From positions 1 to 64,000 of the forward strand of contig JBAMJV010008201.1 in the NCBI GenBank assembly GCA_037951105.1: 64,000 nt of DNA, written 5' to 3'. The first letter of the stretch is position 1. The number at the start of each line of letters is the position of its first letter. The notes beneath the pieces were generated by a model. The model saw nothing but the letters and a program-made list of their open reading frames with translations. It ran no database searches and was not told the origin of the DNA. Origin of the DNA: Echinarachnius parma (taxonomy: Eukaryota; Echinodermata; Echinoidea; Clypeasteroida; Echinarachniidae). This document shows, in pieces, positions 45,170 through 55,990 of the stretch. The position numbers and the translations under genes were made by a program.

Positions 45170-46330
45170 CGGACACCTTTCGAAAGGAAGTCTTTGTGAG
45201 GATGAAAACATTTCTTGTTGTCCGGTCGGAATTCGTATCATCTTACAAAATGATGAGTCATATCTAGGCTACTAGACGTCTCTTTCTCTCTACTCCTTAC
45301 AATCACCCAATCCTTGGACATCGATCAGAACACGGCCACCAAAAGACTCATGACATCTCAAAATAAATACTGCCTGGCTGTCAGATGTCTATTCATGAAT
45401 ATCATGTTCCCAAAATGAAGAGTCCTATTTCTGCTACTAACACCCCTTCTTTCTACTCCTTACAGTTACATTATCACCCCCTAGTTCTTGGACATCGATT
45501 ATAACACGTCCACCCAAATTACTGTACAGTCGGATTTTTGACCTCTCCAAATAGAAGGTACCTTGTCAGATTTCAATTCATATCATCTCACAAAATGATG
45601 AACCATAATATTTAGGCTACTATTACACCTATTCTCTCTTATTATATGACATAAATCATAAATAGCACGTTCATCGAAATGACTGTATACTACAACTCTT
45701 TCCCGGTCAGACTTTTGCCCTCTCCAAATAAATACTATCTTCTTGTCTGATTGTCATTTATCGATGAGTCATAATTAGGCTACTGACATCTCTTTGTCTT
45801 TACCCCTTACGTCATCATCATCCCTAATTCTTGGACATCGGTCATAACACGTCCACCGAAATTATGACTGACTGTACAGCCCTTAAACTCACAGTCAGAC
45901 TGTTGTTCCTCCCAAAATAAAGTCTTGTTTCCAGATTTCAATTCATATAATCATTCTTTACAAAATGATGAGTCATATTCAAGATATACGATTCGTTCTC
46001 TCTACTGTATAATGACGTCATCATCGTCCCAAATTCTTCACGTCGATCGTGACACGTCCTTGCACCGGCATCAATCACGACACGATCACCACGATGACTA
46101 AAATGAACATCACTCTCTAAGTTCATTGCCGGCCTTTGCCCCCTCCGAATCAATAAATAACGTCTTGTCGGATTGGAATTCATATATCATGTTACAAACA
46201 AATAGTGAGTCATTATTTCTACACCCTTTGCCCCACTTCTCCGTGCAATAATGACGTCATCCCCAGATTCTTAGACATCAATCATGACACGTTAACTAAA
46301 ATTACTAAACAATACTTTACCCTAAAAAAG
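45170..46330. repeat. Diverged tandem array, ~190-bp unit, six copies
   Basis: CAAAATGATGAGTCATA-type starts at 45,246, 45,412, 45,592, 45,765, 45,961 and 46,203 are followed by TACTCCTTAC-like and TTGGACATCGATCATAACACG phrases. Two units contain perfect TGACGTCA (46,013 and 46,252) and one has TTACGTCA (45,807). Units are roughly 65-80% alike by eye. Confidence 0.8.
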
Positions 46331-46949
46331 ACGGGCCTTTCGGACCTTCTCAGCAGGACTGGTGGGAGAGGGGCTCATATCTCTCCCCCACCCCCCCCCC
46401 CCCCCCGGAGATATCGGCTATAATGCGCACGATTGCGATGGCGACCATATTAGGCATTTGCATACTTTCCAATGTATATAATTTACAAGAACACGTTTGC
46501 AAAAATATGCTTATTAATTAGGCAAATATGCTATTTTGTATGCTTTGTTTTATTTTGTATTTTTAGCATTTGTATGGAAATGCAAATAATTTCAAAAGGT
46601 GATGTTTGGGTTCAGCTTATACTATGTACAATTAATTAGTAATTAAAGGCAATCGCAACTGAAAAACAAAACAAATAAATCAGTAGAATTCTAGTAAACA
46701 GTACACTAAATAATATTCATCATCAACATTAAATGTATTCATTTTTAATTAGAATAGGAAGTTTTATAACTATGGCGATGAACACATTTTTCGAAGAGAT
46801 CTGTATTACATAACTTCCAGTAAAACAAAAATATATTATACATTGTTATGCTCATGTTCGGCACGCGCCTAATATAGGCATTATCCAAGCGTGTTTATGT
46901 ATTCAGGAACTAATTGCTACCTTCTTACGTAATTGGTCTTGTGTGTCTG
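46331..46949. other. Gene-less stretch with C tract
   Basis: A C run lies near 46,389-46,406, flanked by GGGGCTCATATCTC and GGAGATATCGGC. AT-rich sequence follows with no visible gene. Confidence 0.4.
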
Positions 46950-47790
46950 GTATATTCATAGTCTTTCTTATCGTCATTAAATCTATATAGAGCCCTTAAT
47001 CACGACTTATTTCCACAGAAACGTCAGTACCAGTTCTTTTAAATCTACGGCGTGGCGCGGCGTCAGTATAATTGTTGACTTAATTACCAAAATGCTAATA
47101 GATGCATTGTTCAAAACAGTAAGCTTCTTTCGCATTATAGTCCCTAATTGTTAGTCATAATGAATAATACGATGTGTTAACATTAAAGGCGACAAGCTAT
47201 AAAACACACCTCTGAAGCTAGTTAGACACACCATAGTGATTGCTAATATATGCATTGTTCTAACCAGGAGCTTAATATAGTCATTATAATGAGTAACAAT
47301 TACATAAAACATGAAACGCACCTTATAAGTTAGATAGGGTGATTGCTAATATGCATTGTTCGAAATAATAAGATTACTATAGTCATATAGCCCTTAATTA
47401 TTAGTAATAATGAATAACATTTACATAATAGGCGACGTCCTAGAAAACACACCCTATATAAAAGTAAGATATTCTGATTGCTAATAGATGCATTGTTCGA
47501 AACAAATTATTAGTCATTATAATGAATAACATTTACATATAGGAGGCGACGGCCTATAGAAAAATAACATATAGGCTACCTTGTAGTTGTTAAACACAAG
47601 TTATTGCTAATAGATGCATTGTTCCAAACAAATTATTAGTCATTATAATGAATAACAATAATAAATAAAAGGCGACGGCCTATAGGTGTTCACTATAATC
47701 ATGGTCCGTAATTTTTTACCCTGTGACGTAATTTGTCTGGGTTGTTCGTCATTGAATTCAAAATAGAAATAAGATATTTGAAGTCAGCAT
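46950..47790. repeat. Diverged tandem array, ~130-bp unit, five copies
   Basis: GCTAATAGATGCATTGTTC recurs at about 47,094, 47,241, 47,347, 47,480 and 47,605, each followed by AGTCATTATAATGAATAAC and GGCGACGGCC-like phrases. Confidence 0.8.
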
Positions 47791-47819
47791 GTTTTTTGTT
47801 CTTAAAATTAAAGGAATCT

Positions 47820-48163
47820 TTAGTGTGGCAAGATTGGTAGAGCGCGCGCTTTCCGATCTCGAGATCCCGAGTTCGAACCCTGCCCACTCCGTTTGCCCTT
47901 CAGCAAGGCATTTAATCCACATTGCTGCTCTCTACCCAGGAGTATAAATTGGTACTTGGTCGGGTGTTAATTAGCCTGGGCGCTATCATATGGCTGCCAT
48001 CGGCTAGTATGCTCCCCGGGGAGTTGAGATGGTGCGCAAGATAATTGTGCGGGTTTGACCTGTACCTGATGACCAAGGGTAATAATAAAAGCGCATCGGA
48101 ACATGCAATTGTGCTTATGTGTTATGCGCTATATAAAAGTGTTTCATTATTATTATTATTATT
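47820..48163 (+). mobile_element. Full-length tRNA-derived SINE
   Basis: The head has an A box (TGGCAAGATTGGTAGAGCG) and B box (GAGTTCGAACCC). The body contains ATGCTCCCCGGGGAGTTGAG, GATAATTGTGCGGGT and AAGGGTAATAATAAAAGCGC, and it ends in (ATT)n. ATCT flanks it (47,816-47,819 and 48,164-48,167), and the next array unit shows the empty site AAAGGAATCTAACCCAAC at about 48,520. Fragments of the family lie at 8,933, 12,660-12,970 and 62,045. Confidence 0.9.
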
Positions 48164-49250
48164 ATCTAACCCAACAGTGACCCCAACCCCAGGTTTATAT
48201 ACGTATGCAGCCTTGCCCCAAGTGATGTCATTTACTATTCCGTACAAATTGCTAACATGCAACATAAAATGATTCATTGTGATTTACGATGAATTTCATC
48301 TTCAGATTGAAACTGTCTAGTGAGTGTACACAGTCCAGTTCATGGTTTTATTATAGTTACAAATTGCGACATTAGTGAATCATATATCAAAGGTAAGTTA
48401 GCTACACCGGGTGTAAATGAGGGCGTGTATGATTGTGGTATCATCGATCGCTCGTCGCTCAAACGAAAATAAAAAGATGATAATAATTTTGAAGTCGGCG
48501 TATTTTTAACTCAAAATTAAAGGAATCTAACCCAACCCCAGATTCATATACATGTCGCCTGGCCCAAAATGATGTCATTTACTGTCTGTCCATATTGCAA
48601 CATGGATGAATCATGATAATTAACGACCATTGCCATGTCCAGACAAAGCTGTGAGTGTACAAACTCCAGACCGTGGTTTTATTATAGTTAGGAATTACGA
48701 CATTAATGAATCATAATATAAGACTGGCGAATTCCAACGAAATTCAATTTACTGGAAAGTTGGCTACACCATGCACTGATTCATAAGGAGGGGTTTGATA
48801 TAAAGGGGCGTGGGGCGTTGTGTCGTTGCGATATAGGGGTGTGAATCGTTTATAGATCGCCATTCGTCATTTTAAAAAAAATAGAAAGGAGATATTTAAA
48901 GTCATATGTATGTCATTATTTCAAACATAGGGGAACTAACCAGATATAGTAATATTGAACATGAGCAAATACAATATGTTTCCCCCGGTTCAATGAAGAT
49001 TATATAATCCTGCACTGAATTCCACCCCATTTTTATGCAGATGTCTCCATGATGATGTAATTTACTAGTTCTATTCTTTACAAATTGCGAAATAAAATGA
49101 TTCATTACAATTTGCGGCGAATTTCAAAACATCCATTCATTGATAAAACAAAGCCTGGGTCAGACTTATTTTATTATCACATTACACCATTAACATGATT
49201 AATGAATCATAACAAAGACAGTTAAATTCCAACGAAATGTCGATTTACGA
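48164..49250. repeat. Diverged tandem array, ~380-bp unit, three copies
   Basis: Units begin near 48,164, 48,520 and 48,930 and share ATGATGTCATTTACTAT, ACAAATTGCGACATTAATG, AATGATTCATTACAATTT and TGGTTTTATTATAGTTA. The first unit was separated from its upstream flank by the SINE insertion. Confidence 0.75.
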
Positions 49251-49745
49251 ACAAAAGGACTCAGTGACTAATGATCACATTGATAAATTATAATTATAAG
49301 CGTCCTAATGATAATATAGGCGAGGGGGGGGGGGGGAGGGGGGGGGGGGGGGGGCTAAGACCTAGGTCTTGCAGTACACCCCCTGAGAGCCCACTATTCC
49401 GGGGCCAAAAAGCATTTCATCATATTCGGACGAAATCGCCTCTCTGGGGGAAAACCCGGCAAGTAAAATCAACATATTTTTAAAGCAGAATTAGTCTTTA
49501 ATTGTAGGTAAGAGTTATCCCCTTTTGGTGTAGAATAATGTAATTTCGGGCAAAATCATCTGATTTGGGGCAGAATTGTTCATTTTTTGGCAAAATCATC
49601 TGATATTAGAGCAGAATTATCCATCTTCGGTCATTAATAAATCATAGTATTTTGTCGTTATCATTATTGCAAGGTATTTATATCTGAGCGAAATGCCAAA
49701 GCCCCTTGACCATGTTGACTACAACATTTAATACCGATATACACT
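49251..49745. other. G-tract and GGGGCAGAATT repeats
   Basis: G runs with one A interruption lie at about 49,325-49,354. Short tandem phrases of the form GGGGCAGAATTRTC and GGCAAAATCATCTGAT at 49,540-49,625 form a loose repeat. No gene. Confidence 0.5.
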
Positions 49746-49935
49746 GTGGCATGGCGTGGTCGGACTTTTTGGTGGGGCACGCGAATGATTGAGGGGCACA
49801 GCTTATTTCTTTCTTCAATTTTACACAGATTCCCCCGTATTTGTCTTTATTTTTGGTTTCATGTTATAGGGGCACGTGCCCCCTACCCCCCCCCCCCCCC
49901 CCCCCCCCCCTCTCTACAAAGGTACGCCACTCATG
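49746..49935. mobile_element. CAGTGGCGTAGC-type element
   Basis: GTGGCATGGCGTGGTCGGAC at the left, GAGGGGCACAGC and GGGGCACGTGCCCCC inside, a run of about 25 C near 49,887-49,911 and GGTACGCCACTC at the right match the family. The 138-codon frame starting inside it continues into the next feature and should not be read as one protein. Confidence 0.6.
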
Positions 49936-50030
49936 TGCTTTTACGCCATTATATGAATATGATGCACATACACGTGTATATATACGTGGCAGATCTGGTT
50001 CTGACTCATCCGTCGTTCAGAACACTCACC

Positions 50031-50561
50031 ATGGCAGACGCCACGCGTTCAATAAAGCGTAATATACGAATACCATATAAAATAGTAATTATTGATTACA
50101 GCTTATTAGCAAGTTCAACCATGCATGCATTATGTCGATTCGATCATCAAACAAATATTTAGCTCATATTTCCAAACAAAATGTGTTTGGTCGTCGTTAA
50201 CTCTGCGAAATTTAATTTATGGAATAGATTATTGGTAAGCGATAACCAACATATGGGGATAACATATGCATGTATATTGTAAGCAAAACGTCATGCTGAC
50301 ATGAACCTTATTACAAACGTTTGGCTCGCGTTGGATATTCATGAGGGTATAATTCACGACGATGATAATGATTTAATTAACCACTTGTATCCAATCATTA
50401 TGCAATTCTCGTCACACGCGAGACTCGGTCTGCGTTCGATAAAGAGAAGGATTATTGACCAATACATTATGAAACGTGTTATCCAGGCTAAACCGTTTTA
50501 CAAAGCGTGGATTGACCACGACATGAATGATTACCAATTAGTAGACATCATAAAATACTAG
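50031..50561 (+). pseudogene. Possible broken gene, unknown function
   Basis: One frame runs 177 codons with only two stops (TAG at 50,160 and TAA at 50,280). It starts MADATRSIKRNIRIPYKIVI in a strong start context (CACCATGG). The last 86-codon stretch is charged and protein-like, with RLGLRSIKRRIIDQYIMKRV and a tail YQLVDIIKY. Codons include many GCG, CGT, CTC and TCG, unlike the surrounding AT-rich DNA. I recognise no family. It may be a decayed gene, an exon pair with a short intron covering the stops, or chance. Confidence 0.3.
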
Positions 50562-51448
50562 ACTCTTTAACGATTCGATATATTATGAAAATACAAAACA
50601 CAATTCAAGCGTCAACGCGAAATGTGTGATGAGAGAATTAAAATAAACAAACAAAATGTTTGTATAGTCCGATATCAGCAAGCAGCTCAGATATCTCAAA
50701 TATCATATGGTATCATATTTATTAATAAATTACCTTTAGCATGATGTTTTATAATAATGATAGTATGATACATATATCTATATTCAGTTTGAATTTGATG
50801 ATGATATTACAGGAGAAATTTGGGCTTCCTTTTTTTGGTTAAAGAAACACCCTGTGCTCCCGTAGTGCTTCACTAGTTTTGGTCTCCAATTACGGGGGGG
50901 GGGGGGGGGGTGTCAAAGACATTGTTTGACCATGGCTTGACCATGGATTATACTTACTGTACTGCATGGCTTGACCAAGTTGTTCACTTATAAAGACCAT
51001 GATCTACGTGAACTAGATCACTGCAATATAGTGACTGTTGATGAGTGGTCAGTGGTCACGTAATAGATGACCCTCAGCTCCGCTATTGCCATCACGTTTT
51101 CTCCCTTCTAAGAATATTATTAGGTTTTTTTGTTAAATAGAAGGGCATTTGAATGAAGAGACAGTCCTGAAACAGATTGTAGTTATTTAAAAATAAAATC
51201 TAAAATGCAAACATGACATGAAACGTTCTAAATAGCACATGTAATTCATATGTATTATGTGATTTAGTGAGCCCGGACAAAATGTCCATTATTTTGTAAT
51301 AACGAGTAACAAGTTTATATAGAAAGATAATATACAGAAAGAACATTCTGAAGACTTCTAGAATAAATAAAGACAGAAAATAAATACGTATACGGTATAT
51401 ATACTAAAAGTAAATGGAGAATACCAGAAATTATAAGTCAAATTGGTC
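50562..51448. other. Gene-less AT-rich stretch
   Basis: A G run at about 50,894-50,910 and the phrases TTTGACCATGGCTTGACCATGG near 50,925 are the only notable features. Confidence 0.4.
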
Positions 51449-51704
51449 TGCAGACCTAGGAGCGTAGGGGGATAGAAATGTGCCCCAAATAATACGGTTA
51501 AAACATAAATAAAACGGTAAATACAACTGAAAACAAACAAAGAATCACGATATAGTATCCGATTGCTATCCAAAACCGCTTGTGATTTGTTTACAGCGAC
51601 TCAAACATACACAAAGCATCAATCTACATCGATGAAGGGCAAAATACAATCATTTACATTAAGTATATCCTCATTAGGCCCCCAATAAGCGAGCCTAGGC
51701 TACG
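51449..51704. mobile_element. Degenerate CAGTGGCGTAGC-type element
   Basis: CAGACCTAGGAGCGTAGGGG at the left and GGCCCCCAATAAGCGAGCC, TAGGCTACGGCACTGG at the right form degraded inverted ends of the family. The minus 71-codon frame inside has no motif. Confidence 0.5.
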
Positions 51705-52176
51705 GCACTGGTCAGCTTAGTCAGTCTGCGATGGTCAGTCTGAGCTGCTGACCGTCAGACAACACGTTCTCTTCCTTTCATCTTGCGTCTTGCCCTAGAC
51801 ACTCATGCAAGAGAGGAAATTAAATTCCTTCAATTTACTTCTTTTCAAGTACATTCATGAACATGAATAAGAGTATGGAATTAAAAATGTATCATTATGA
51901 TACATATTTTTTGTTCATGAGCGTACTGGCACATTTTAACAGGGGGCTGTTAAAGGTATTTTGCCCAAAATACTATCATTCTCGTTTTTCAGCCGACAAG
52001 CGAGCAAAAAAGGGGGTCCTCGCCACTATAGCTGACACCAAAATGTTGTGAATATGTCACGATTATGCCCGAATATGACAGGCTTTTGCCCAAAGATGTC
52101 ATGATTTTACCCGAACATTACATAAGTTTGCCCGAATACGGCATGATTTTGCCCGAATTTGAGGTGCATTTTTGAA
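51705..52176. other. Gene-less stretch with CCCGAATATGAC repeat
   Basis: Direct TCAGTCTGCGATGGTCAGTCTG phrases lie at 51,720-51,742. A CCCGAATATGACAGG-type repeat at 52,045-52,165 is a member of the family at 3,890 and 21,600. Confidence 0.5.
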
Positions 52177-52498
52177 TAATAGGAGGCATATTCATTCATT
52201 TATTCATTTATGCATTCATTCATCGATTAATTCTTTCATTCATTCATTCATTCATTCATTCATTCATTCATTCATGCATTCATTCATTCATGCATTCATT
52301 CATTCATTCATTCATTCATTCATTCATTCATTCATTCATTCATTCATTCATTCATTCATTCATTCATTCATTCATTCATTCATTCATTCATTCATCCATC
52401 CATCCATCCATCCATCCATCCATCCATCCATCCATCCATCCATCCATCCATCCATCCATCCATCCATCCATCCATCCATTCACACATTCATTCATCTA
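52177..52498. repeat. (CATT)n then (CATC)n tetranucleotide array
   Basis: About 200 bp of CATT repeats switch cleanly near 52,394 to about 85 bp of CATC repeats, a single T-to-C variant that spread along the array. The Ile-His-Ser-Phe frames are artefacts. Confidence 0.95.
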
Positions 52499-52679
52499 TC
52501 TTTTTACTCTTTTGTACAACATGAAATGCATTGGGGGCAAGAATTCTAGTGATAGAAATACATTATCGTATTTGGCTACGTCATTGATCTTGCACAAGAA
52601 ATACATTCAAGCAGCCGTTACTACGTGGGTCCATGCTGTTACTATGATGCTTCTCGTTACTATGGCGGTATAGCAGATA

Positions 52680-53640
52680 CCAACACGATGTATACATACT
52701 AGCCGACCTGGGTGGATATCTATGTCACCGTGACGTCACCTCATAATGAATATTAATTAGTGATGGGGGCCCGTTTCCACAACGTAACACCTCATTAGTA
52801 TTCATATTAACTTTAAAGAACAATTTATCGACAGATGGGGGATTATGTTACAATTACATCACTACCTTATGATTATTCGTGCATTTCAGACGATGTCGAT
52901 TGGGGTTTTGTCGCCACGACGTCACCACTTATTTAGAATATTGGGCCGTATGCATTAAAATAAGCAATTTGCATGTTTGGCTATTGCTCTGGATTAGCTC
53001 AATGTGCTAATGTGGCGAATGACTGTCGAAGTAGAGAGGTAGTACAGATTACGAGCTTATCCCAAAGCAAGCAGCAACATTTGCATTTCATGAGTGAAAA
53101 TCGAGCTGTCGCCACTGATTAAAGGTGCACCTGTAAAGTGTCACATATTGCCCAAAATGACATTTGAGACTTCAATCCTATAACCGAAATCATTGTCAGA
53201 TATGTCCGAATGATGTGTGAAAGTTGCATTGAAAAGGAACACTGCTTTCCTGGTTAAAAAAGCGAAAATTTGCGTCAGCTTTTACAACGAATTACTGTAT
53301 GACGTGTATGAGGTTTATGACCGTTCATTAACGCTCTTGAGCTGAATGATTATCAATGACAGATATCGTCATACTAAAGGGGCATTTGAAAAAAATCTAA
53401 CCCTATTTTATTCTTCTCTTACCATAAGCCAAACAATACGGTAGAAGAGAAATAGGGAAGCTCATGTTATTTTTTGTGGAGTTAGACACTTTACAGGTGC
53501 ACCTTTAATATTCATGAATTGTAAGCAACGTAAACTGGGGCGACGAACTCCGATCGTATAATATCGCCACCTCTATTGTCGTTCCGGTTTAGCCCGAGTG
53601 TATATCGATCCGTCACCACTACGTCACCATCTTATGAATA
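52680..53640. repeat. Degenerate units with TGACGTCACC motif
   Basis: TGACGTCACCTCATAATGAA (52,731), CGACGTCACCACTTATTTAG (about 52,917) and TACGTCACCATCTTATGAAT (about 53,621) mark diverged units that also share ATATTCATGA and GTCGCCAC phrases. The array is interrupted by the MITE at 53,119-53,508 and by a GGGCCGTATGCAT end (52,944). Confidence 0.6.
53119..53508. mobile_element. TTAA-flanked MITE with perfect 20-bp TIRs
   Basis: TTAA at 53,119-53,122 and 53,505-53,508 flanks a 382-bp unit. Its ends AGGTGCACCTGTAAAGTGTC (53,123) and the exact reverse complement (to 53,504) are perfect over 20 bp. There is no transposase. The TTAA target suggests piggyBac- or Sola3-type mobilisation; this is inference. 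Confidence 0.9.
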
Positions 53641-53903
53641 TTCATGAAAACCTCTCTTATCACCATCACCTTGAACGGCTTGAAGTGATGCATTCATTCC
53701 TCTACTGTTGCCCCGGTGATGCGTATCTCACACACATTACTCCCACGTACGTAGTATACGTAATGACCTTTTAGGTCGTCCTACTTCGTTTTACTAATGG
53801 GTTTGCTGTATTTCTTTTTGTTTCATATTCTAAGTCGATTTGGCTTCCTTCTGCTTGATAATCATTATCAAGTAGAATGAGAAGAAAGAAGCCAAACGAT
53901 TAT

Positions 53904-54112
53904 GTCATCATCGTCATCATGTTCATCATCGTTGTCAACATCTCATTCATCATTATCACCATTATCAATGTCACCGTCATCACCACCACCACCACCTCCA
54001 TCATCATCATATAGTCATCGACATCATCATCATCACCATCTTCATCATCATCATTGTCATCATCACCTTCACCCTTATCATCATCATCACTACCATCATA
54101 ACATAATTATCA
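53904..54112. repeat. (ATC)n imperfect microsatellite
   Basis: CATCATCACC-type triplets with interruptions. Ser/His and Met frames on the two strands are artefacts. A short inverted repeat (TTGATAATCATTATCAA) lies just upstream at about 53,855-53,871. Confidence 0.95.
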
Positions 54113-54264
54113 TGAAACCAATCATACTTTTTAACATAATGATAATGAGCAATATTATGTATAATGTTGCATTGTAACGCACGTTCCGTCAGCGACGTAG
54201 AATAACCAAGGAGGTATCCTTGGAATAACGAACCTTGGCATGATTGGGGTCCGGGAAAGGGTGG

Positions 54265-54449
54265 TACAGTATAGTCTCCGCTTAATGGGGTAAAATTTAA
54301 AGGGGAACTCCTGTTAAACGGGTAAGATTTGAACAAACATTTCTTATGTATCTTCAGGAAATTTCCACCACTTTAATAAAGGGGTACTCCTGTTAAATGG
54401 GTTAAATATCCCTTGCAAAACACTACCCCATTAAGCGGAGAGTTCTGTA
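54265..54449. mobile_element. Tc1/mariner-like MITE, TA-flanked
   Basis: TACAGTATAGTCTCCGCTTA at 54,265 is mirrored by TAAGCGGAGAGTTCTGTA ending at 54,449, about 25 bp of TIR with one small difference. AAAGGGGAACTCCTGTTAAA and its near-copy AAAGGGGTACTCCTGTTAAA lie inside. 185 bp, non-coding. Confidence 0.8.
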
Positions 54450-54485
54450 CTACCCTAATTTACTAGTAGTTGACGTTTGCATGAA

Positions 54486-55078
54486 ATCAGTGGCGTATCG
54501 AAGTCTGAATAACTGGGGGCACACAACGTATTGTTCTTATTTGTATAACTTAAAACGAACATAAAATCGTCATTATAGGGGAAATACCCTTTTCCCCCAG
54601 ATTAACAAAATTGGGGCCAGGGAAATCGAATTATTACCCTTATTATGCGTGTTGCTCGTTGTTGACGTTTTCGTGAATTCATTGGCGTAGTGCGATCTGC
54701 CTGATGTGGGAGGGGCGCGTCATTTGGTGGAGGCACACTCAGTATTTGTTTGTATGTTTAGTTTATAAATGATACTGTCAATGTATTAGGGAAGCATCTC
54801 AGGTATTTCTTTTCTCGTCCCTTTTTTATTTTTTTTGTTTGTAATAATTATTATTACTGAGGCAACCCGTATTCACTTTTTTTTTATTTTTATGTTTTCT
54901 CCAAAATATAGGGGTAACAGGCTAAATATTTTTTCTGAACCTTTTGTTCGTTTTGTAAAATTATTGTGGAAAACTCTAGGTATGTTTTAATCTTTTAGTG
55001 TTCTTCAGCATTTGGTTGTTTGATTCGGGGTCAAAATATTGAGTCCTTACGTCCCCCGCGCTACTCCACTGCATGAGA
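54486..55078. mobile_element. Two degenerate CAGTGGCGTAGC-type elements
   Basis: CAGTGGCGTATCGAAGTCTG (54,489) with CTGGGGGCACAC opens the first. CATTGGCGTAGTGCGATCTG (54,680) opens the second, which ends with GCGCTACTCCACTGCATG (about 55,075). Confidence 0.5.
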
Positions 55079-55761
55079 ATAACAAAATCAGGGAAAACAC
55101 CATCGAGCAAAAAAATAAAGATACATTAATAACATTGCCTTCACTGAACACGCACACATAATGTTAGGTTTCATTGAATATTAATGAATGTCATTACGTT
55201 TCCGCTCCCTTTTCTTCAACTTCATTCTCTTTTTCATTTGAACCGCGTTGTTTACTGGAATGTGATACCCCTATAAAGGCATCCTGATTTTAACAATAAA
55301 GTTCCAAACGACTCTACATTTCAAGGAAAACACATGACAAATAAATATTGTTTCTAAAAATTGCATGACAAACACAAATTAATCTATCTGCGACAAACAT
55401 TATATAATGTTGATGAAGGGTTTGTTACTTAACATATATTGTTCCTACATTAAGGCGGGGAGCAATGGGGAGGGGATGACACGATAGGGAACCCCGGAAT
55501 CAGTCACACAATTCAGCGGAAGAAGGAGAGGGGGATATTCCAGGGACTAACTGGTATCCTAATGACAAGATGGGATGGTTATTTATGGAGAAGGGTTATT
55601 GGATTGGAGGGAATCCCTTCGCCATCATGACCGTCGCATATGTTTCAGAATTAGTCATACATTTCACCGGAAGAGGAGAGGGATATTCCAGGGAACTGAG
55701 TAACCGTCTGATAACCGGATGGTCCGTGAAATCAAGAGGTGATAACCAACAAAGTACATTG

Positions 55762-55990
55762 TAAAGCCCGGCGCAGACAGAGCCGACTCGACCCGATCCG
55801 ACTGGTTTTCAGTCAGGCTAGAGTCAGTTTCGCTAAGTCGGAGCCGAACCAACGTGTTGAATCGGCCTCGAATGACCTCCTACTGACACTTGACTGGCAA
55901 AACCGGAGTCCTGAGGCAGCGCATACTGAGTTAATCAGGCTGAAAACCAGTCGGATCGGGTCGAGTCGGCTCTGTCTGCGCCGGGCATAA
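55762..55990. mobile_element. Foldback MITE, GCCCGGCGCAGAC ends (copy 1)
   Basis: GCCCGGCGCAGACAGAGCCG at the left is mirrored at the right over 47 bp. The 223-bp unit (55,765-55,987) is flanked by TAA on both sides, a 3-bp duplication compatible with a PIF/Harbinger-type target. It is inserted in a ~200-bp array unit. Arg/Ser-rich frames on both strands are inverted-repeat artefacts. Confidence 0.8.

Noticed and set aside
52172..52673. 125-127 codon Ile-His-Ser-Phe frames
   Set aside because: Direct translation of the CATT/CATC tetranucleotide repeat.
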